A stretch of DNA of 64,000 bases, taken from assembly GCA_022702545.1 (NCBI GenBank), contig JAHRBC010000004.1, positions 434,001-498,000 on the forward strand. Direction: 5' to 3'. The position numbers were made by a program, and so were the translations under genes. Positions within the stretch are counted from its first letter, which is position 1. Each line of letters starts with the position of its first letter. This DNA comes from Phycomyces nitens (lineage: Eukaryota; Mucoromycota; Mucoromycetes; Mucorales; Phycomycetaceae). Below, one piece after another: positions 24,380 through 36,083 of the stretch. Under the pieces are notes generated by a model, which ran no database searches, was not told the origin of the DNA, and saw only the letters and a program-made list of their open reading frames with translations.

Positions 24380-25721
24380 ATGACCTCGATTGGTACTGGT
24401 GTAAGTTGAACAGGCTCTTTTCCTCTTGTACAGGAACCCGTCTTTTTCAAGTAATTAGACCCAAACTCATCATTCCATAGTATGATCTTTCGGTGTCTAC
24501 CTATTCCCCTGATGGACGCGTCTTCCAAGTCGAATATGCAAACAAGGCCGTTGATAACAGCGGGTAAAAAAAAACAACTATACATGCCCTCAAAAATTAA
24601 AACAGAACTCTGGTTCAATGACAACGTACCCCTTTCAATTTTCGTCTTTATATATCTTGGACTATAAAGGACAAATTTTAAAAGAAAGAAAAGACTGACA
24701 TTGTATGCATTCTTAATTCAGAACTGCCATTGGCCTCCGTGTCAAGGATGGTGTTGTGCTTGCAGTAGAAAAGTTGGTTCAGTCCAAGCTTTTGGTTGCA
24801 AATGCCAACCGTCGCATTCAGAGTGCTGATTTGCACATTGGTGTTGTAAGTAAAAATAAAATGCTTTATGATTGTATTGTATGACGTGGCATAATGCTAA
24901 TATTCTTATCCATGGGATTATTTGTCTCTTAGGCCACTGCTGGACTCTTGGCTGACGGCAGACATTTGGTCAACCGTGCACGCGATGAAGCACAGTCCTG
25001 GAGAGATATCTATCGCCAGCCAATTCCTGGCAAGGTAATGAAAAAAAAATCTATATAAGCATATAAGCATAAACTGACAGGTAGATTTGGAATTGTTCGG
25101 ATTAGGCCATTGCTGATCGTTTAGGTCAATATGTTTCTGCCTATACTCTTTATTCGAGCGTTCGTCCCTTTGGCTGCGGCACCATTGTCGGTGCCATGAC
25201 TGAGGGTGAACCTTCCTTATATCTTATTGAGCCATCTGGTGTCTACTGGGTAAGTCAACCGAAAAACTTAAAGAGTCGGAATATCGAGTTAATCGAGCGG
25301 TACATACAAAGGGTTACCGTGGCTGTGCTGTTGGCAAGGGCAAGTCTGTTGCCAAGACAGAAATCGAGAAACTCAAGATGGAAGAAATGACAGTTCGTGA
25401 GGCAGTTAATGAGATTACTCGCATGCAAGTATTATTATTATTATCTTAATAAGGTTACTTTTACTGACATGCAAATGCTCTTGTATTCAATATCCAGTAT
25501 TTATACCTGTCACGACGAGGCAAAGGATAAAGATTTTGAGTTGGAATTGAGCTGGATTTGCCCAGAGTCCAAGTACAAGCACCAGTTTGTGCCAAAGGAA
25601 ATCAAGGAAGAGGCCGAGAGACTTGCCAAGGTAAGATATGGAATTCCTCGCGAGACTGGTTATGGAACTAATAAAAAAAATGTGTATTTAGGAATCTTTG
25701 GATGATGAGATGGAGGATTGA
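24380..25721 (+). CDS. PRE10: 20S proteasome subunit alpha type-3 (alpha7)
   Basis: This is an outer-ring alpha subunit of the 20S proteasome (human PSMA3, yeast PRE10). Eight exons: 24380-24400, 24481-24563, 24722-24845, 24933-25034, 25106-25249, 25312-25424, 25498-25630 and 25692-25721, totalling 249 residues, close to the family's length. The product begins MTSIGTG|YDLSVSTYSPDGRVFQVE, the classic alpha N-terminal helix. It continues with TAIGLRVKDGVVLAVEKLV, TAGLLADGRHLVNRARDEA, LYSSVRPFGCG, YRGCAVGKGKSVAKTEIEKL and CHDEAKDKDFELELSWI, all characteristic of this subunit, and ends ...ESLDDEMED. Intron 6 (25425-25497) begins GCAAGT instead of GT; only this junction gives ...NEITR-IIYTCHDE in frame. 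The gene is convergent with the histidine kinase, 312 bp away. Confidence 0.97.
25425..25497 (+). other. GC-AG intron in the proteasome gene
   Basis: The 73-nt intron has donor GCAAGT and acceptor CCAG. The coding frame across it (TRI|IYTCHDE) matches the conserved PSMA3 sequence exactly, whereas nearby GT donors would break it. Confidence 0.88.
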
Positions 25722-26033
25722 AGAAACTAATTAAAACAAAAAAGAAAACATGAAGAATAGGATAATAAAATAAGCACAATGTTATTCTCTGGGTTTAGTC
25801 ATGAAAATACAGAAAGGTAAATAAGCTGAATGGTTAGTAAAAGAGAAAGGTTTGGGGTTTTGGTTGATTTGGCTGATTCGAGGACTTTTTTTTTAAAGAA
25901 AAAAAAAGTTTTTATATATGAATATGTATATATATAATATATATTTGTGTGTGTATGTGTGTGTTTTTTTCTTTTAAAAAAAAGGGGGGAAGAACAAGAG
26001 AAATATAAGAGAAACGATGTAAGGATGTGGGGA
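25722..26033. other. convergent 3' spacer
   Basis: Very AT-rich 312-bp spacer between two converging stop codons, containing poly-A, poly-T and (TG/TA) runs. It should hold both polyadenylation regions. I see no gene. Confidence 0.55.
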
Positions 26034-29000
26034 TCAAGAAGTGGCCTCTCGTAAAGGACCATCAATAAAAGATGAATTAACAATAGCAGGATCAGTACCA
26101 TTCGGTCGTGGAGGTATCATACTGCTGCTCTCTATACCAGTCATTGGGTCGTCTTCCATAACCTCCCCAGCTTTTCTTCGTTTCTTACGCTTGCTTACAC
26201 AACTTTTGATAGAGGCCTTCATTTCCATCATTGTGAATGGCTTACTGATAAAGTCATTCATTCCGGCATCAATACAGATCTGTCTGTCTTGCTTGGATGC
26301 CGAGGCCGTAAGAGCAATAATATATACATCAGAAGCATTTAGCAATGGCCGATGGACAGCCGAAGTTTGTCGCTCATTTATAATCGCCCGTGTGGCCTCT
26401 AGACCATCTAGCTCGGGCATATACAAGTCCATCTGTTTAGAGTTGATATTAGCCAATCTGCCTACCAATTGCACACAATACTTGCAAATATGACATCGAA
26501 CTTTGTGGTCCGCATCAGGTCCAGGGCTTCTCTTCCATTGTTTGCAATCACTGCATCGTGATACCCAAGCCTCTTGAGTATACTGATTGCAATTTTTTGG
26601 TTCACTAATTGAGTAGTTAATACAAATATGGCCATGTTTTATCAATTCATGCTTACAAACATTATCTTCTGCCAACATAATCTTGATGGGGAACTGGACA
26701 GCAAGGTTCTCTTCGCTGTTTGTCGATTTACGGTGATGGTAATGCGGTTTGCCAGCTGTAGCTCGAGAAGACCTGGCGTCAATGGTAAGTTTGGTCTTGT
26801 CAGCAATGTCCCGGTGTGGCCTTGCTGATGGCCGCTTTGTATCTACCGACCGACTGTGCGTAGCGTACATATCTACTGCAGGAGAGACAGCAAGGGCCAT
26901 GGTGGGTATAGGCGGAATAGAACTATTGTTAGTCGGGGTGCTCAGGGGTGCCCAGTGGGGGAGGGACATGTCTGCAGACGAGCGTTGGCCAAAGTAAGGG
27001 GAAACGCACGAAGATGAAGAAGGAGGAGAAGGAATATGGGGAGAATGGGTGTGGTAATAGCCTCCTCCAGGTCCAGTAATGGCTGGAGACATGAGCGGAT
27101 CAATACGGTGTTCATTTATGCTTCCTCCTCCGTCTGACACAGTTGAGCTTGGAGAAGGAGGAGAGGTCAGGACGGTCGATAGACTATCTGAAGGAGTGCG
27201 TTCCTTGAGACGCGTGGGTGCAATTGACATTGGAAGTGTCAGTGCAAACCTAGATCCCTCGCCTTCTTCGGATTCGACCCACAAACCGCCGCCCATTCGG
27301 TTCACAAGAGTGCTCGAGATTGCCAGTCCCAGACCAGTCCCACCATAGCGGCGAGCTGTGGAGATGTCGATCTGAGAAAAGGAGCGGAAGAGACGTGGTA
27401 GACGGTCAGCAGGGATACCTATACCTGTATCAGTAACAGATATCTCCAGAATAACCTTGTCGCAATCTTCGCTCTCATCATCGCTTGCGCCAGCGCGAGC
27501 GTCTCCATCCTTTTGCCGCCTTGTCTGCTTGTTTCCCATCACAATCGACCAAATTGTCTCCATCTTGGCATCATACCGCTGTTTGAATGACATTCGAGAT
27601 GATTGCTGCACTGTTTGACTAGGGATCGGTACATACAGTTTGATGCCCACGCGAATCCCACCCTTTTTTGTAAACTATACAAAGAATCAGATTGAGATTT
27701 GTAGTCAAGCATTTACCTTTACGGCATTTGAACACAAATTCAATAAGATCTGGGTGAGTCTCATTGTGTCTCCCATCAGATGGTCTGGCACGTCTGCATC
27801 GATTTTGTACAAGAGTGGAAGGACGGTCTTGGTCTTGTGTACAGGCAAGGGCATACGTTCCAACTCGGCTAACATTTGGGAGAGTGGCATGTTCTCATCC
27901 ATATCGGCTGGACATTCGAATACTGACACGACCTTATTCTGCTGGCTCATGGATGCTTGGTGGCGAGCCATATTCAGGGCATCTTGTTTTGAATGGTTTA
28001 GTGCCCATTACACTCGAAAACTGATTACCTTTTACACATTTACGTAAACTGAAGCGCCTGCTTTCCAGTTTGAATTTCGGGTCGTGGTTGATCTTTGAAA
28101 TGTCGAGAATATCATTGATAACCTACACAGATGCATACCTCCATGCACCATTTGTTAAAATAAAAATGTTCAAATCACAAGTCAAGTAAGAGAGCAGAGG
28201 CACGTTACCGTCAATAGATGGTGGCCACTTGTCTGGATGACTTCAAGGTGCTCGGTTTGTTCTTCATTTAGGGTGGACCTTTCTTGGAGTAGCAGGTCTG
28301 TGAGGGCAATCACTGCATTCATCGGCGTCCTGGGGTCGATTAGCACAAGATCCCACACAATACGATGTTTAAATATTTAAAGAAATAAATAAATATGCTA
28401 TGCCATGCCATGCCATGCTATGCCATGTTATATATTATATATATATATATATATTATATATATATGTATTTTTCTTTTTTGGCTTGTGTGTGTGTGTGTG
28501 TGTGTGTGTCTTGATCTCCCTTTTGGTTTTATTATTATTTACCTGATCTCATGGCTCATGTCTGCTAAGAAACGGATTTTGTTTTCTGCATCCAGTTTGG
28601 CAGCATCCTTGGCTCGCTTGAGATCTTCCTCTTCTCTGATCCGACCCAGTTCGCGAGATATACGTGGCTGTAGAGCGTGGAGTAAGGTTGTAGCTACGGA
28701 TAATGCTTGAGGGTGCATCGGCGTGTCTGTCATGAGGCAAAGCAGTCCGAGAACCTGACCATCAGTGTCACTACTGATACGTACCCCCGCAAAACTATTA
28801 TGGGAAGGCATGTAACAAGAAGTCTCTACTGTATCCTGTATCCCAAAGGATCCTTCTGTCAACACCTGAATATAGGGCGTATCTTGGAGTAGTTCAAGGG
28901 GAACAGATGTGTGTTGTTTACTTTTGAACAATAAGAATGATTACTCTAATAGTCGTTTTATTCTATGCTTACATTGTCTCGAGAGTTGATGTCGAGTAGA

Positions 29001-29388
29001 CTGCTCTGACGAATAGATTGTTCTGGGAAAATGGAGTGTTTTCGTCATCCTGACCTCGTTCATCCCCAGACCGGTCAAAGGTTGGTGATGGCAGGGGCGG
29101 AATTGGCTGGGTGGTTTTGATGTATGGGATCCTCTTGGTTTTGGTGGATTGAGAATCTGTTGTTTCATGTGTGTTTTCTTCTGGAGTGAGTAATTCTTGC
29201 AAGATCACTGTCTGTGCTAGAGTGACTTTTGCAATCTCCCGCAAGAGTGCATCCAAGAAAGGTTTTCCTACTAGGTCATATGTTGAAGCGTATAATGATT
29301 GGAGTAAGAGCGAGGGGTTTGCTGTAGAGAGTGAGTGATGTCGGCTATCGATTGGTTCTGTCTGTTGTTCTCTCGCTTGTAAGTCCAT
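26034..29388 (-). CDS. soluble hybrid histidine kinase: GAF-HisKA-HATPase-REC
   Basis: This is a hybrid sensor kinase of the fungal multistep phosphorelay, which would pass phosphate to an HPt protein such as Ypd1. Eight exons, 29388-28973, 28920-28543, 28329-28209, 28122-28029, 27982-27717, 27674-26657, 26604-26486 and 26432-26034, give 936 residues. Residues about 30-245 look like a GAF domain (PFLDALLREIAKVTLAQTVI ... DGQVLGLLCLMTD). The H-box MSHEIRTPMN puts the phosphorylated His at about 262. The ATPase part has the N-box QILLNLCSNAVKFT, then DTGIGIP and GGTGLGLAIS. A proline/serine-rich linker (about residues 500-690) leads to a receiver domain with KIMLAEDNVLNQKIAI and phospho-acceptor Asp about 806 (FDVIFMDLYMPELDG), then ALTAS and SKPF. 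No membrane segment is present, so it is probably cytosolic. All catalytic residues that I checked are intact. Confidence 0.95.
26433..26485 (-). other. GC-AG intron inside the receiver domain
   Basis: A 53-nt intron read on the minus strand from GCAAGTATTG to CTCTAAACAG, with a likely CTAAT branch sequence. Splicing here gives FDVIF|MDLYMPELDG, the conserved receiver-domain core. Other junctions insert foreign residues before the Asp. The donor hexamer is identical to that of the proteasome intron next door. Confidence 0.88.
28330..28542 (-). repeat. microsatellite-filled intron of the kinase gene
   Basis: The intron holds a (TG) run at about 28485-28509, an (AT) run near 28433-28466 and ATGCC-type pentamers at 28394-28428. 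At 213 nt it is the longest intron of this gene. Confidence 0.75.
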
Positions 29389-32300
29389 TGTTTGAGGAAT
29401 CCTGCAAGCAGGTTAGAATGTGTAAAAGAGAAAGAATGTGTGTATATATCTAAATAAATATATGTATATATGTGTATATATACATGTATGTATGTGTATA
29501 TGTATATATATATAATATCTCTGGTAGGTAGTTGAGGTGTATACGAATATAAATATGTGCGTGTCTGCGTGTTGGTAGTGTGGTAATGCTAGTGGTGGTA
29601 ACAATAATAGTAAAAATATATAGTAATAATAATAATTTATATATAAATATATTTATATTTATATGTGTATATGTATATATATGTATAAATATATATATAT
29701 ATAAATATATATATATAATTTTATATATGTGTATATGTATATAGAAAATAAAGGAAGAAAAATAAAATAATAGAATAAAGTTAAATAAAATAAAATAATA
29801 AATAATAAAAATATATTGGCTGAAAATAAGCTTTGAAATACAACAATTATATATATATATATTTAGATATATAATATTGCAATTGGTTTTTCTTTACTTA
29901 TTGATATATAGATATCTGTTTATCTATATATTTGTATATAATTGTAGTGCTTGGTTTCTGGCCCAAAAAAATACGCAAAGAGTATAACCAGGAAGAACAA
30001 GAGATTGGGCTTGTTAATGATGTATATGTGGGTTAATCATAAATTAGAGCAAGAGAAGGGATATTAAGCGGAGTACACGAAAAAAAAACTGCTGGACGTC
30101 ACGATCAAATTTGACAAACCGAAAAAAAGGCACTAAAAAAGAAATTACTTTTGAAGGGAATCAATGATGTATGAGCAACTGGGATATTTAGATACAGTGC
30201 TTCCAGCTAGCCCTGTCACAGCCAATCAGAATCGAGATCCCCACTATATAAATTACCCGACTTCTCGAGGCAGAAAATATCTGGGAGGTACAAGGATCAA
30301 TTTCCCTTCATTTCAATTGAATTTGAGGCCCAAAGGTCAACTGTCAAGTAAAATAAGTCTGGGCAAACAGGGGAATGCACCTTTAGTTCCACTTGGAAGA
30401 TGTCTTGTACCTTTCACAGGCATATAAAAGGAATCTACACAAAGTAAACATATTTATCCTTTTAGTAGCCATATAAAGCTAATGAATATCTCAATTTATG
30501 AGCTATTCATAGATTCTACTTTAAACCTCTTTAAAATCTACTCACATCAAACAAGCCTCCTTGGTCTGTTATTCTTGGAAGAATAAATTAATTTGGTCTA
30601 TTTGATACAAAATTGTTCTTTAGATAAATATAATCATACGGTAACAGATCAAGTGCTTCAAGAATATTATTTATATCTTGTAAGCAAATATTGAACACTG
30701 ATTTAGAAAAATGAAGAGTTAATAAATTAGTTTAATGAATTAAATTATCATATGTAGTAATGACTCTGGTGCTGGTATAATCTCCAGCCATTTTTGATAA
30801 ACTGGTCAAAGTATTCTACTATTAAGAATCAGTGCAATGTTGTATAAAGATGGAATATTAGCAATTACAATTTTAATATTTATTTATTTACAGGTAATAA
30901 ATACTTTAAAGGATTTCAATATTTCTACCATCCTACTCACACTTGAAATGAATGCTACATTTTATTAAAACGCTGAATTGTAACCAAAAATAAAATAAAA
31001 ACATGTTATATTCTCTATTTACATGTCATTTCTTTGGGGTGTTTGAACTGATGAAGTTTCTGTATCAAACTTTGTTATTGAAAGTGGTGCACATATAGCT
31101 TAGATTATTATTATTTTGTAAATATGGTTGTCTGGTTTGATGAGCTACAACAACATTAATTTTGTGACCAACAAAAACTAGCATTGTAGTTTTAATCAAT
31201 AGCAATATTGGACTAGTCAGGAAAACATCTGAGAAGGACCATGTCGCTCCAGAAAGAATAACCGTCAGTATGGCTAAAACATATGGGTAGTTGATGAGTA
31301 ATTAAGGGGCAATGTCTACTTTATCATATAGTTTTTTTAAGCTCCATAATTAAATATATATTTCCGCGGAAAGTGCAAAAAAAATAGTATCCGTCAGTCC
31401 AATTTACAAGGCAGATCGACCGATATTGAGAAAAAGAAATCCCCAAAGCAGGATGACTTTTTGTTCATTTGAAACCACATCAACTTTTTATGTTTTGCAT
31501 GCTACTCTTTCAATAGTAAGCATGGGACATTTGATATCCCTTCTCCATGTCTCCATTTTTCAATTGTATAAAATTGAATAGCTTAGTCATCGAATAAACT
31601 TGATTTATTGCAGTCTTTGAATAATGGTTCTATTTGATTGCTAAGCTAATAATTGATGGGTATTGGGATAAATCTCCCGGCCAACACTCTTTTTCTCTCT
31701 ATTTTTGAAACTTTCTTTTTCAAACATCCTTTATTGCGTGACAATAATTGATTTGAATAATAGGCAATGCAATAATACCAACAAAACAGTTATATGCCCT
31801 GACTAGCCGTTTAAGATCTTATCACGTTTTGAGCTTGTGAGAAATAGCACTCTAATGGCATTTAAACAGCAAAGTACCAATGTAAAATGATCAAAGCATT
31901 TTCCTTGTACTGGTTTATTCATTTTATTAAAAAAATAATAATTGATCAATACGAATCTGTTGATTGCATACCTTGTCAGTTTATTTTCATGCATTTATGA
32001 GACCATGTTAGGCAAAGAAGTGGGTCACTTTAAGAAAGTAGCAGCAATCACCTGTTCTCATTGCTGTTTTCTGCAACATCACATTGTTTGCTGTCAATAG
32101 ATAGCCGGTAGCTGATTCGATGATCCCCCCCAAAAACTTGCCAATGCCGTATAACCTATAATACAAGAATAAAAATGATATTAAATACCCTTGTTGATAT
32201 TTACTCTAGGACTTGTAAGAATCCGAGACGAAACACTTATAGTAGCTTGTAACCTCACATTTGCAGGATTTTGTATATTCCATAAAACATCTTGGTTTAA

Positions 32301-35035
32301 AAACATGAACACTTGACTTATTCTTTGTCACTGTTCATATTTACTCTATTGGGTTAAACTCGCATGAATAAGTAGAAAGATGGGCACATTTGTGTCCTAG
32401 ATACTCGATATACTTTATGTTTGCTTGAATGTAAACTACATATCAATAGATATAATTATTTATTTTTTATATATGGATATATTTTCATTTTATAGAACCA
32501 TTTTGAAGAAATCGACGTAGTTATCTGCTGCAGTTCATAAGCCAATATAGCCTCCAATCTTTCTTTTAGCAGGTCTTGGCTTTTTACGCCAAATGTAACC
32601 AGACCTGTGGCAGAGATAGTCCCCAATGTAGATATTGTGTCTGTTCTCGTAGTAGAACTGGCAATAACAATACGAACACCCTTTTTTTAAAACCAATCTC
32701 TTTAGCGTTTCATATCTATATCACAAATAGGCCCGTCAAGAAATACACAATTCGTCAGAAACTTTTTTTTTCTTGGGTATCTTGCAATTTATATATCCAA
32801 ATGTACCTCTTTTCGATAACACTCGTTTTATATGGTCTCTAGTCAAAATAGATTTATAGGCTATTCATTTTGCAACTCTCAAAAATACTACCAGGGATAC
32901 ATTTTACTGTACCCCATCTTTGCGCTGTTCAAATGTAAAGACCCAATTGCTTTTCTGCAGCTGATGCACTCGTACACTTTCAATGTTTAAAAGGAAAAAA
33001 AAAAACTAGCCTTATCCTGAACAGTTTAGCCAACAGCTCTAGTTTATAGATATCTATAAAACTACATTTGTCTTTAGGGTTTTTTTTTTCTATAAAGATT
33101 GGATAAGCAAAAGAAGATTCAATATTTTCAGCCTTATTCTAATTAATAGCATTTCCATTCCTGTCTTGTGTAAAAACAAAAAATACCTAAAATAATAATC
33201 ACTCAATTTATGCTTTTCAAGTGTCAAGATTTACGGATGCTTTCTTGGCAGTCAATGCAGCTTCTAAAAATATGACTTTAATTTCCGAAAATATGAAATT
33301 GACCCTGATTGGCTTATGGAATCGTTTTTTTTTTCTTTAAACAAATAAATTGACTAGCAACGACAAGTTTGATTAACTATGGCCTTGTTAGTTGAAAGCA
33401 TTGAATGTGTAATAGTCTGTATGTAATTTGTATTCTGCAAATTTAAAGGGCTAGAATTTCAATTTATACAACAATAATTTGAACGCTACAGCCAAGCCTT
33501 TATTTTTTTTCTGCAGAATTAAATTAAATTAAATTAAATTCCCAGAAATCACAATAGTAAAAACATTGGATAATTCTACAAACAGTATAGAATCAAATAT
33601 AAAGTATACGCCCAACCTTGTATTTTTTATAAATATTCTTTATTTTCTTTCTTTCTTTATTCCTTTGAAATATCAAAGCAATATATACATATATCAACTA
33701 TCAACTATCCTTATCCTTATTATATATCATGATTTGCTAGTCAGCCAAGTTGACAGGCAATCAACAACCATTCTCAATGCTCTATTCTATTTATAGTCCG
33801 CTGTTTTTGCTGGATTATTGGGATTTGTATATGCTGTATATACAGTATTATAAAGCATAAAAAAAGGAGTTTAATTAAATTAAATTAAAAATCAAAGCGT
33901 TTGGTAGATGTTTTAGGTACCTGAATGCCAAAAAACATTCAGGGTCATTTTTTGCTTTGTTTCTTTTGAATAATGCGCTGTTTTAATCATTGAAGAAGTG
34001 TATCTAATAAGCAAACACAATCTTTAAACTTCTTTTTTTTTTTAAAAAAAACAAACACATAAAGTGTGATTTGGTCAGAAACGCCAATAACAAAAAGACT
34101 CAACACTAAAGAAAAAGTTTATATTTGGGTTGGTTGCACATTAATCAGTTGCAAAGCAAATAAGAATAATATTTCAAAATCAAGTAACATAAAGAACAAT
34201 GCACTAGAATATCCATTATACTATCATTCATGTTAATTTGTTACATAAGCCACTATAGTCTTGCAAAGAATCACTTTATGGAATACAATTATGCCGTGCC
34301 AATGGTCCAGAGATCACCCAAATCAAACATGATTTTATAGTTGCAGTGAATTGGTTTCGTAATTTCAATCATGAGCTGCATCTATAGCAAACAAGTCAAT
34401 GGTAATAATATTGTATGATCACTAGACATTTTTGTCACTTGTGCCATTTTGAAGCAGCACAGTCAGTTATCTGTTGAATCCTTTAGATCCTACTAGATTA
34501 CACAAGCACCAATATAACCAAATATATTGTGGTGATTGTATAGCCTATAAAAAAAAGGTACTTTGGACATAAAAGATCATGCTCAACGCATATCTGTTTG
34601 TGCGCACATCGCGTAATACATTTGAATTGAAGAGATTTTACCCGGTAACATTTGAGTTGTTGGGATCAATACGACATTGCTATTTTGATTTACAATATTG
34701 TGCTCATTGTCCAATTGTTACAATAGCCATTAATCGTCCATCGCATTCATTCTTATCATTAGAAACCAATCCCCCCCATTTCCATCGATAGCAACGGTGT
34801 TCCAATGCCATAGAGATAATTAAATTACCTCCGAAAAATAAAAATAAAATCTGTGAATTAAAAAAAAAAGCAGAGATGTGGTTTTGGAAATGTTACTGTA
34901 AGAGATGAAGAAGATTGTAGGTCGATAAATATCATCTTGCTGATGCGATCTTTGTTGATTAGGGCCCGTTTACTTTTCTCTTTTGGTTTCCAATTAAACA
35001 TCCATATCAAAGATCCATACAGATCAAATCGATTT
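29389..35035. other. 5.6-kb gene-poor AT-rich region
   Basis: The first part (29389-29950) is the kinase promoter and is dominated by (TATATG) simple sequence. The rest has only short frames on both strands. The longest are 30164-30427 (+, 87 codons, MMYEQLGYLDTVL), which follows a CTATATAAAT-containing stretch, and 32576-32842 (+, 88 codons); neither shows a recognisable domain. AATTA pentamer runs occur near 33519-33540 and 33869-33888. Decayed repeats are likely but I cannot name them. Confidence 0.5.
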
Positions 35036-35598
35036 TTACAATCTAAAAGACATTGCTCTTATGAAAACTGCCATGATAAAGGCTACCATTATTAAGAGAC
35101 TGATAAAACTGATAACGACAGGTGTCTTTTTCTGTTGGATTGATAGGCGGGGTACCGAAATACCAGAGACTGAATCCAAAAAAAAATATTTATAAAAAAA
35201 GAAACCTGAATCAACATATCCTGTTTCTCCTCCGCGGATAATAGATGACATACCACTCAAACCAAAAGCAAGGGTCCGGGCACCCTGATTCTCAACGATT
35301 ATACATTTGCCTTGATGAGTATCACTGATGAAGCTCGATTTGTCTAATCGGTTTCTGACCATTTCAATATGTACATATTTATTAGTGAATTCTTTCAATT
35401 GTTGGCGATGATATTGGATCAATTGCTTTATTTAACACATTCTTATAATCCACAAGCCTACATCACCCCAATCTTCTCATATAAGACAGGAGTTATTAGT
35501 AGACAGCTCATGATAAGACCCAATGGGTTGATTTACGCGCCTGTTGATGGGGCTGTTTCTTCTTGAATTTTCGTCACAAGGTTTACTATCACGGCCAT
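35036..35598 (-). CDS. candidate tail-anchored small protein (exon structure partial)
   Basis: Not recognised. The C-terminal frame ends in a strong membrane segment, TPVVISFISLLIMVAFIMAV, followed by only FIRAMSFRL, the layout of a tail-anchored protein facing the cytosol. A plausible first exon is 35598-35537 (MAVIVNLVTKIQEETAPSTG), joined through a 79-nt intron (35536-35458, GTAAAT...GTAG, with a TACTAATAAC branch sequence) to LVDYKNVLNKAIDPISSPT. A further junction is then needed to reach the frame NRLDKSSFISDTHQGKCI that leads to the membrane segment; I could not fix it. A TATATA box lies about 40 bp upstream of the ATG (35642-35637). Small helical tail-anchored proteins include SNAREs, but no SNARE heptads are obvious. 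The gene is real with moderate confidence; its function is unknown. Confidence 0.5.
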
Positions 35599-35636
35599 CT
35601 CCGAGGATTCGAATGAGCTGTAGGATAGGCTCCGCC

Positions 35637-35642
35637 TATATA
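35637..35642 (-). promoter_or_regulatory. TATA-like box upstream of the tail-anchored candidate
   Basis: Minus-strand GGGGATATATAGGCGG about 40 bp before the proposed ATG at 35598. The position and flanking GC fit a core promoter. Confidence 0.4.
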
Positions 35643-35992
35643 TCCCCTTTATTTTTCCCTTAATCGACCTGTGCAACTTTTTTTTTGTATCTTTCTTCTT
35701 TTATTGCATCATGCAGACAACAGAAACTCTATATATTTATGCATATTTATTCGAGAATTTAGTTTCAATAATAAAGAACCTTTGTGATGCTGTGGATAAT
35801 AAATATTTGACATGTGTCTTGGCGTTTTTGGACTATCAAAAACAAAAGTATACAATAACAATGATTGTTTTTATACATGTACAATCACAAAAGAACATCA
35901 ATGCTGTGTTTAATATATTTAGAACGTATAAGATTCATCGAGAAATAAGCTTTGAGATCCAATCTTACAAATATAGATTTCGAACAATAAAG

Positions 35993-36083
35993 GTTACCAT
36001 AGTAACTATAAAAGATTACAAGTTGGCATGACAACTAATCTTTTGCTTGTTGCCATTGTAACCAACGGATGTGCCATGACAAC
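35993..36083. promoter_or_regulatory. cluster of four RFX-type X-box-like sites
   Basis: 35993-36006 (GTTACCATAGTAAC) matches the X-box consensus GTHNYYATRRNAAC at every position. 36022-36035 (GTTGGCATGACAAC) and 36049-36062 (GTTGCCATTGTAAC) each have one mismatch, and 36070-36083 (TGTGCCATGACAAC) has two. The centres are spaced about 27, 27 and 21 bp. Such imperfect palindromes bind RFX-family winged-helix factors; yeast Crt1/Rfx1 uses clusters of strong and weak X-boxes in DNA-damage-regulated promoters. The nearest start is the tail-anchored candidate (35598, minus), about 400-490 bp away. Confidence 0.65.

Noticed and set aside
26628..27348. Plus-strand frames of 66-89 codons opposite the kinase linker
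   Set aside because: Antisense shadows of the Pro/Ser-rich kinase coding sequence.
28394..28509. ATGCC-type pentamers and the (TG) run considered as a regulatory array or CRISPR-like repeat
   Set aside because: Units are contiguous without unique spacers and lie inside an intron; they are ordinary microsatellites. No CRISPR array exists in this eukaryotic window.
35711..36031. 106-codon plus-strand frame next to the X-box cluster
   Set aside because: AT-driven composition; the X-box cluster overlaps its 3' end, which argues for regulatory rather than coding DNA.
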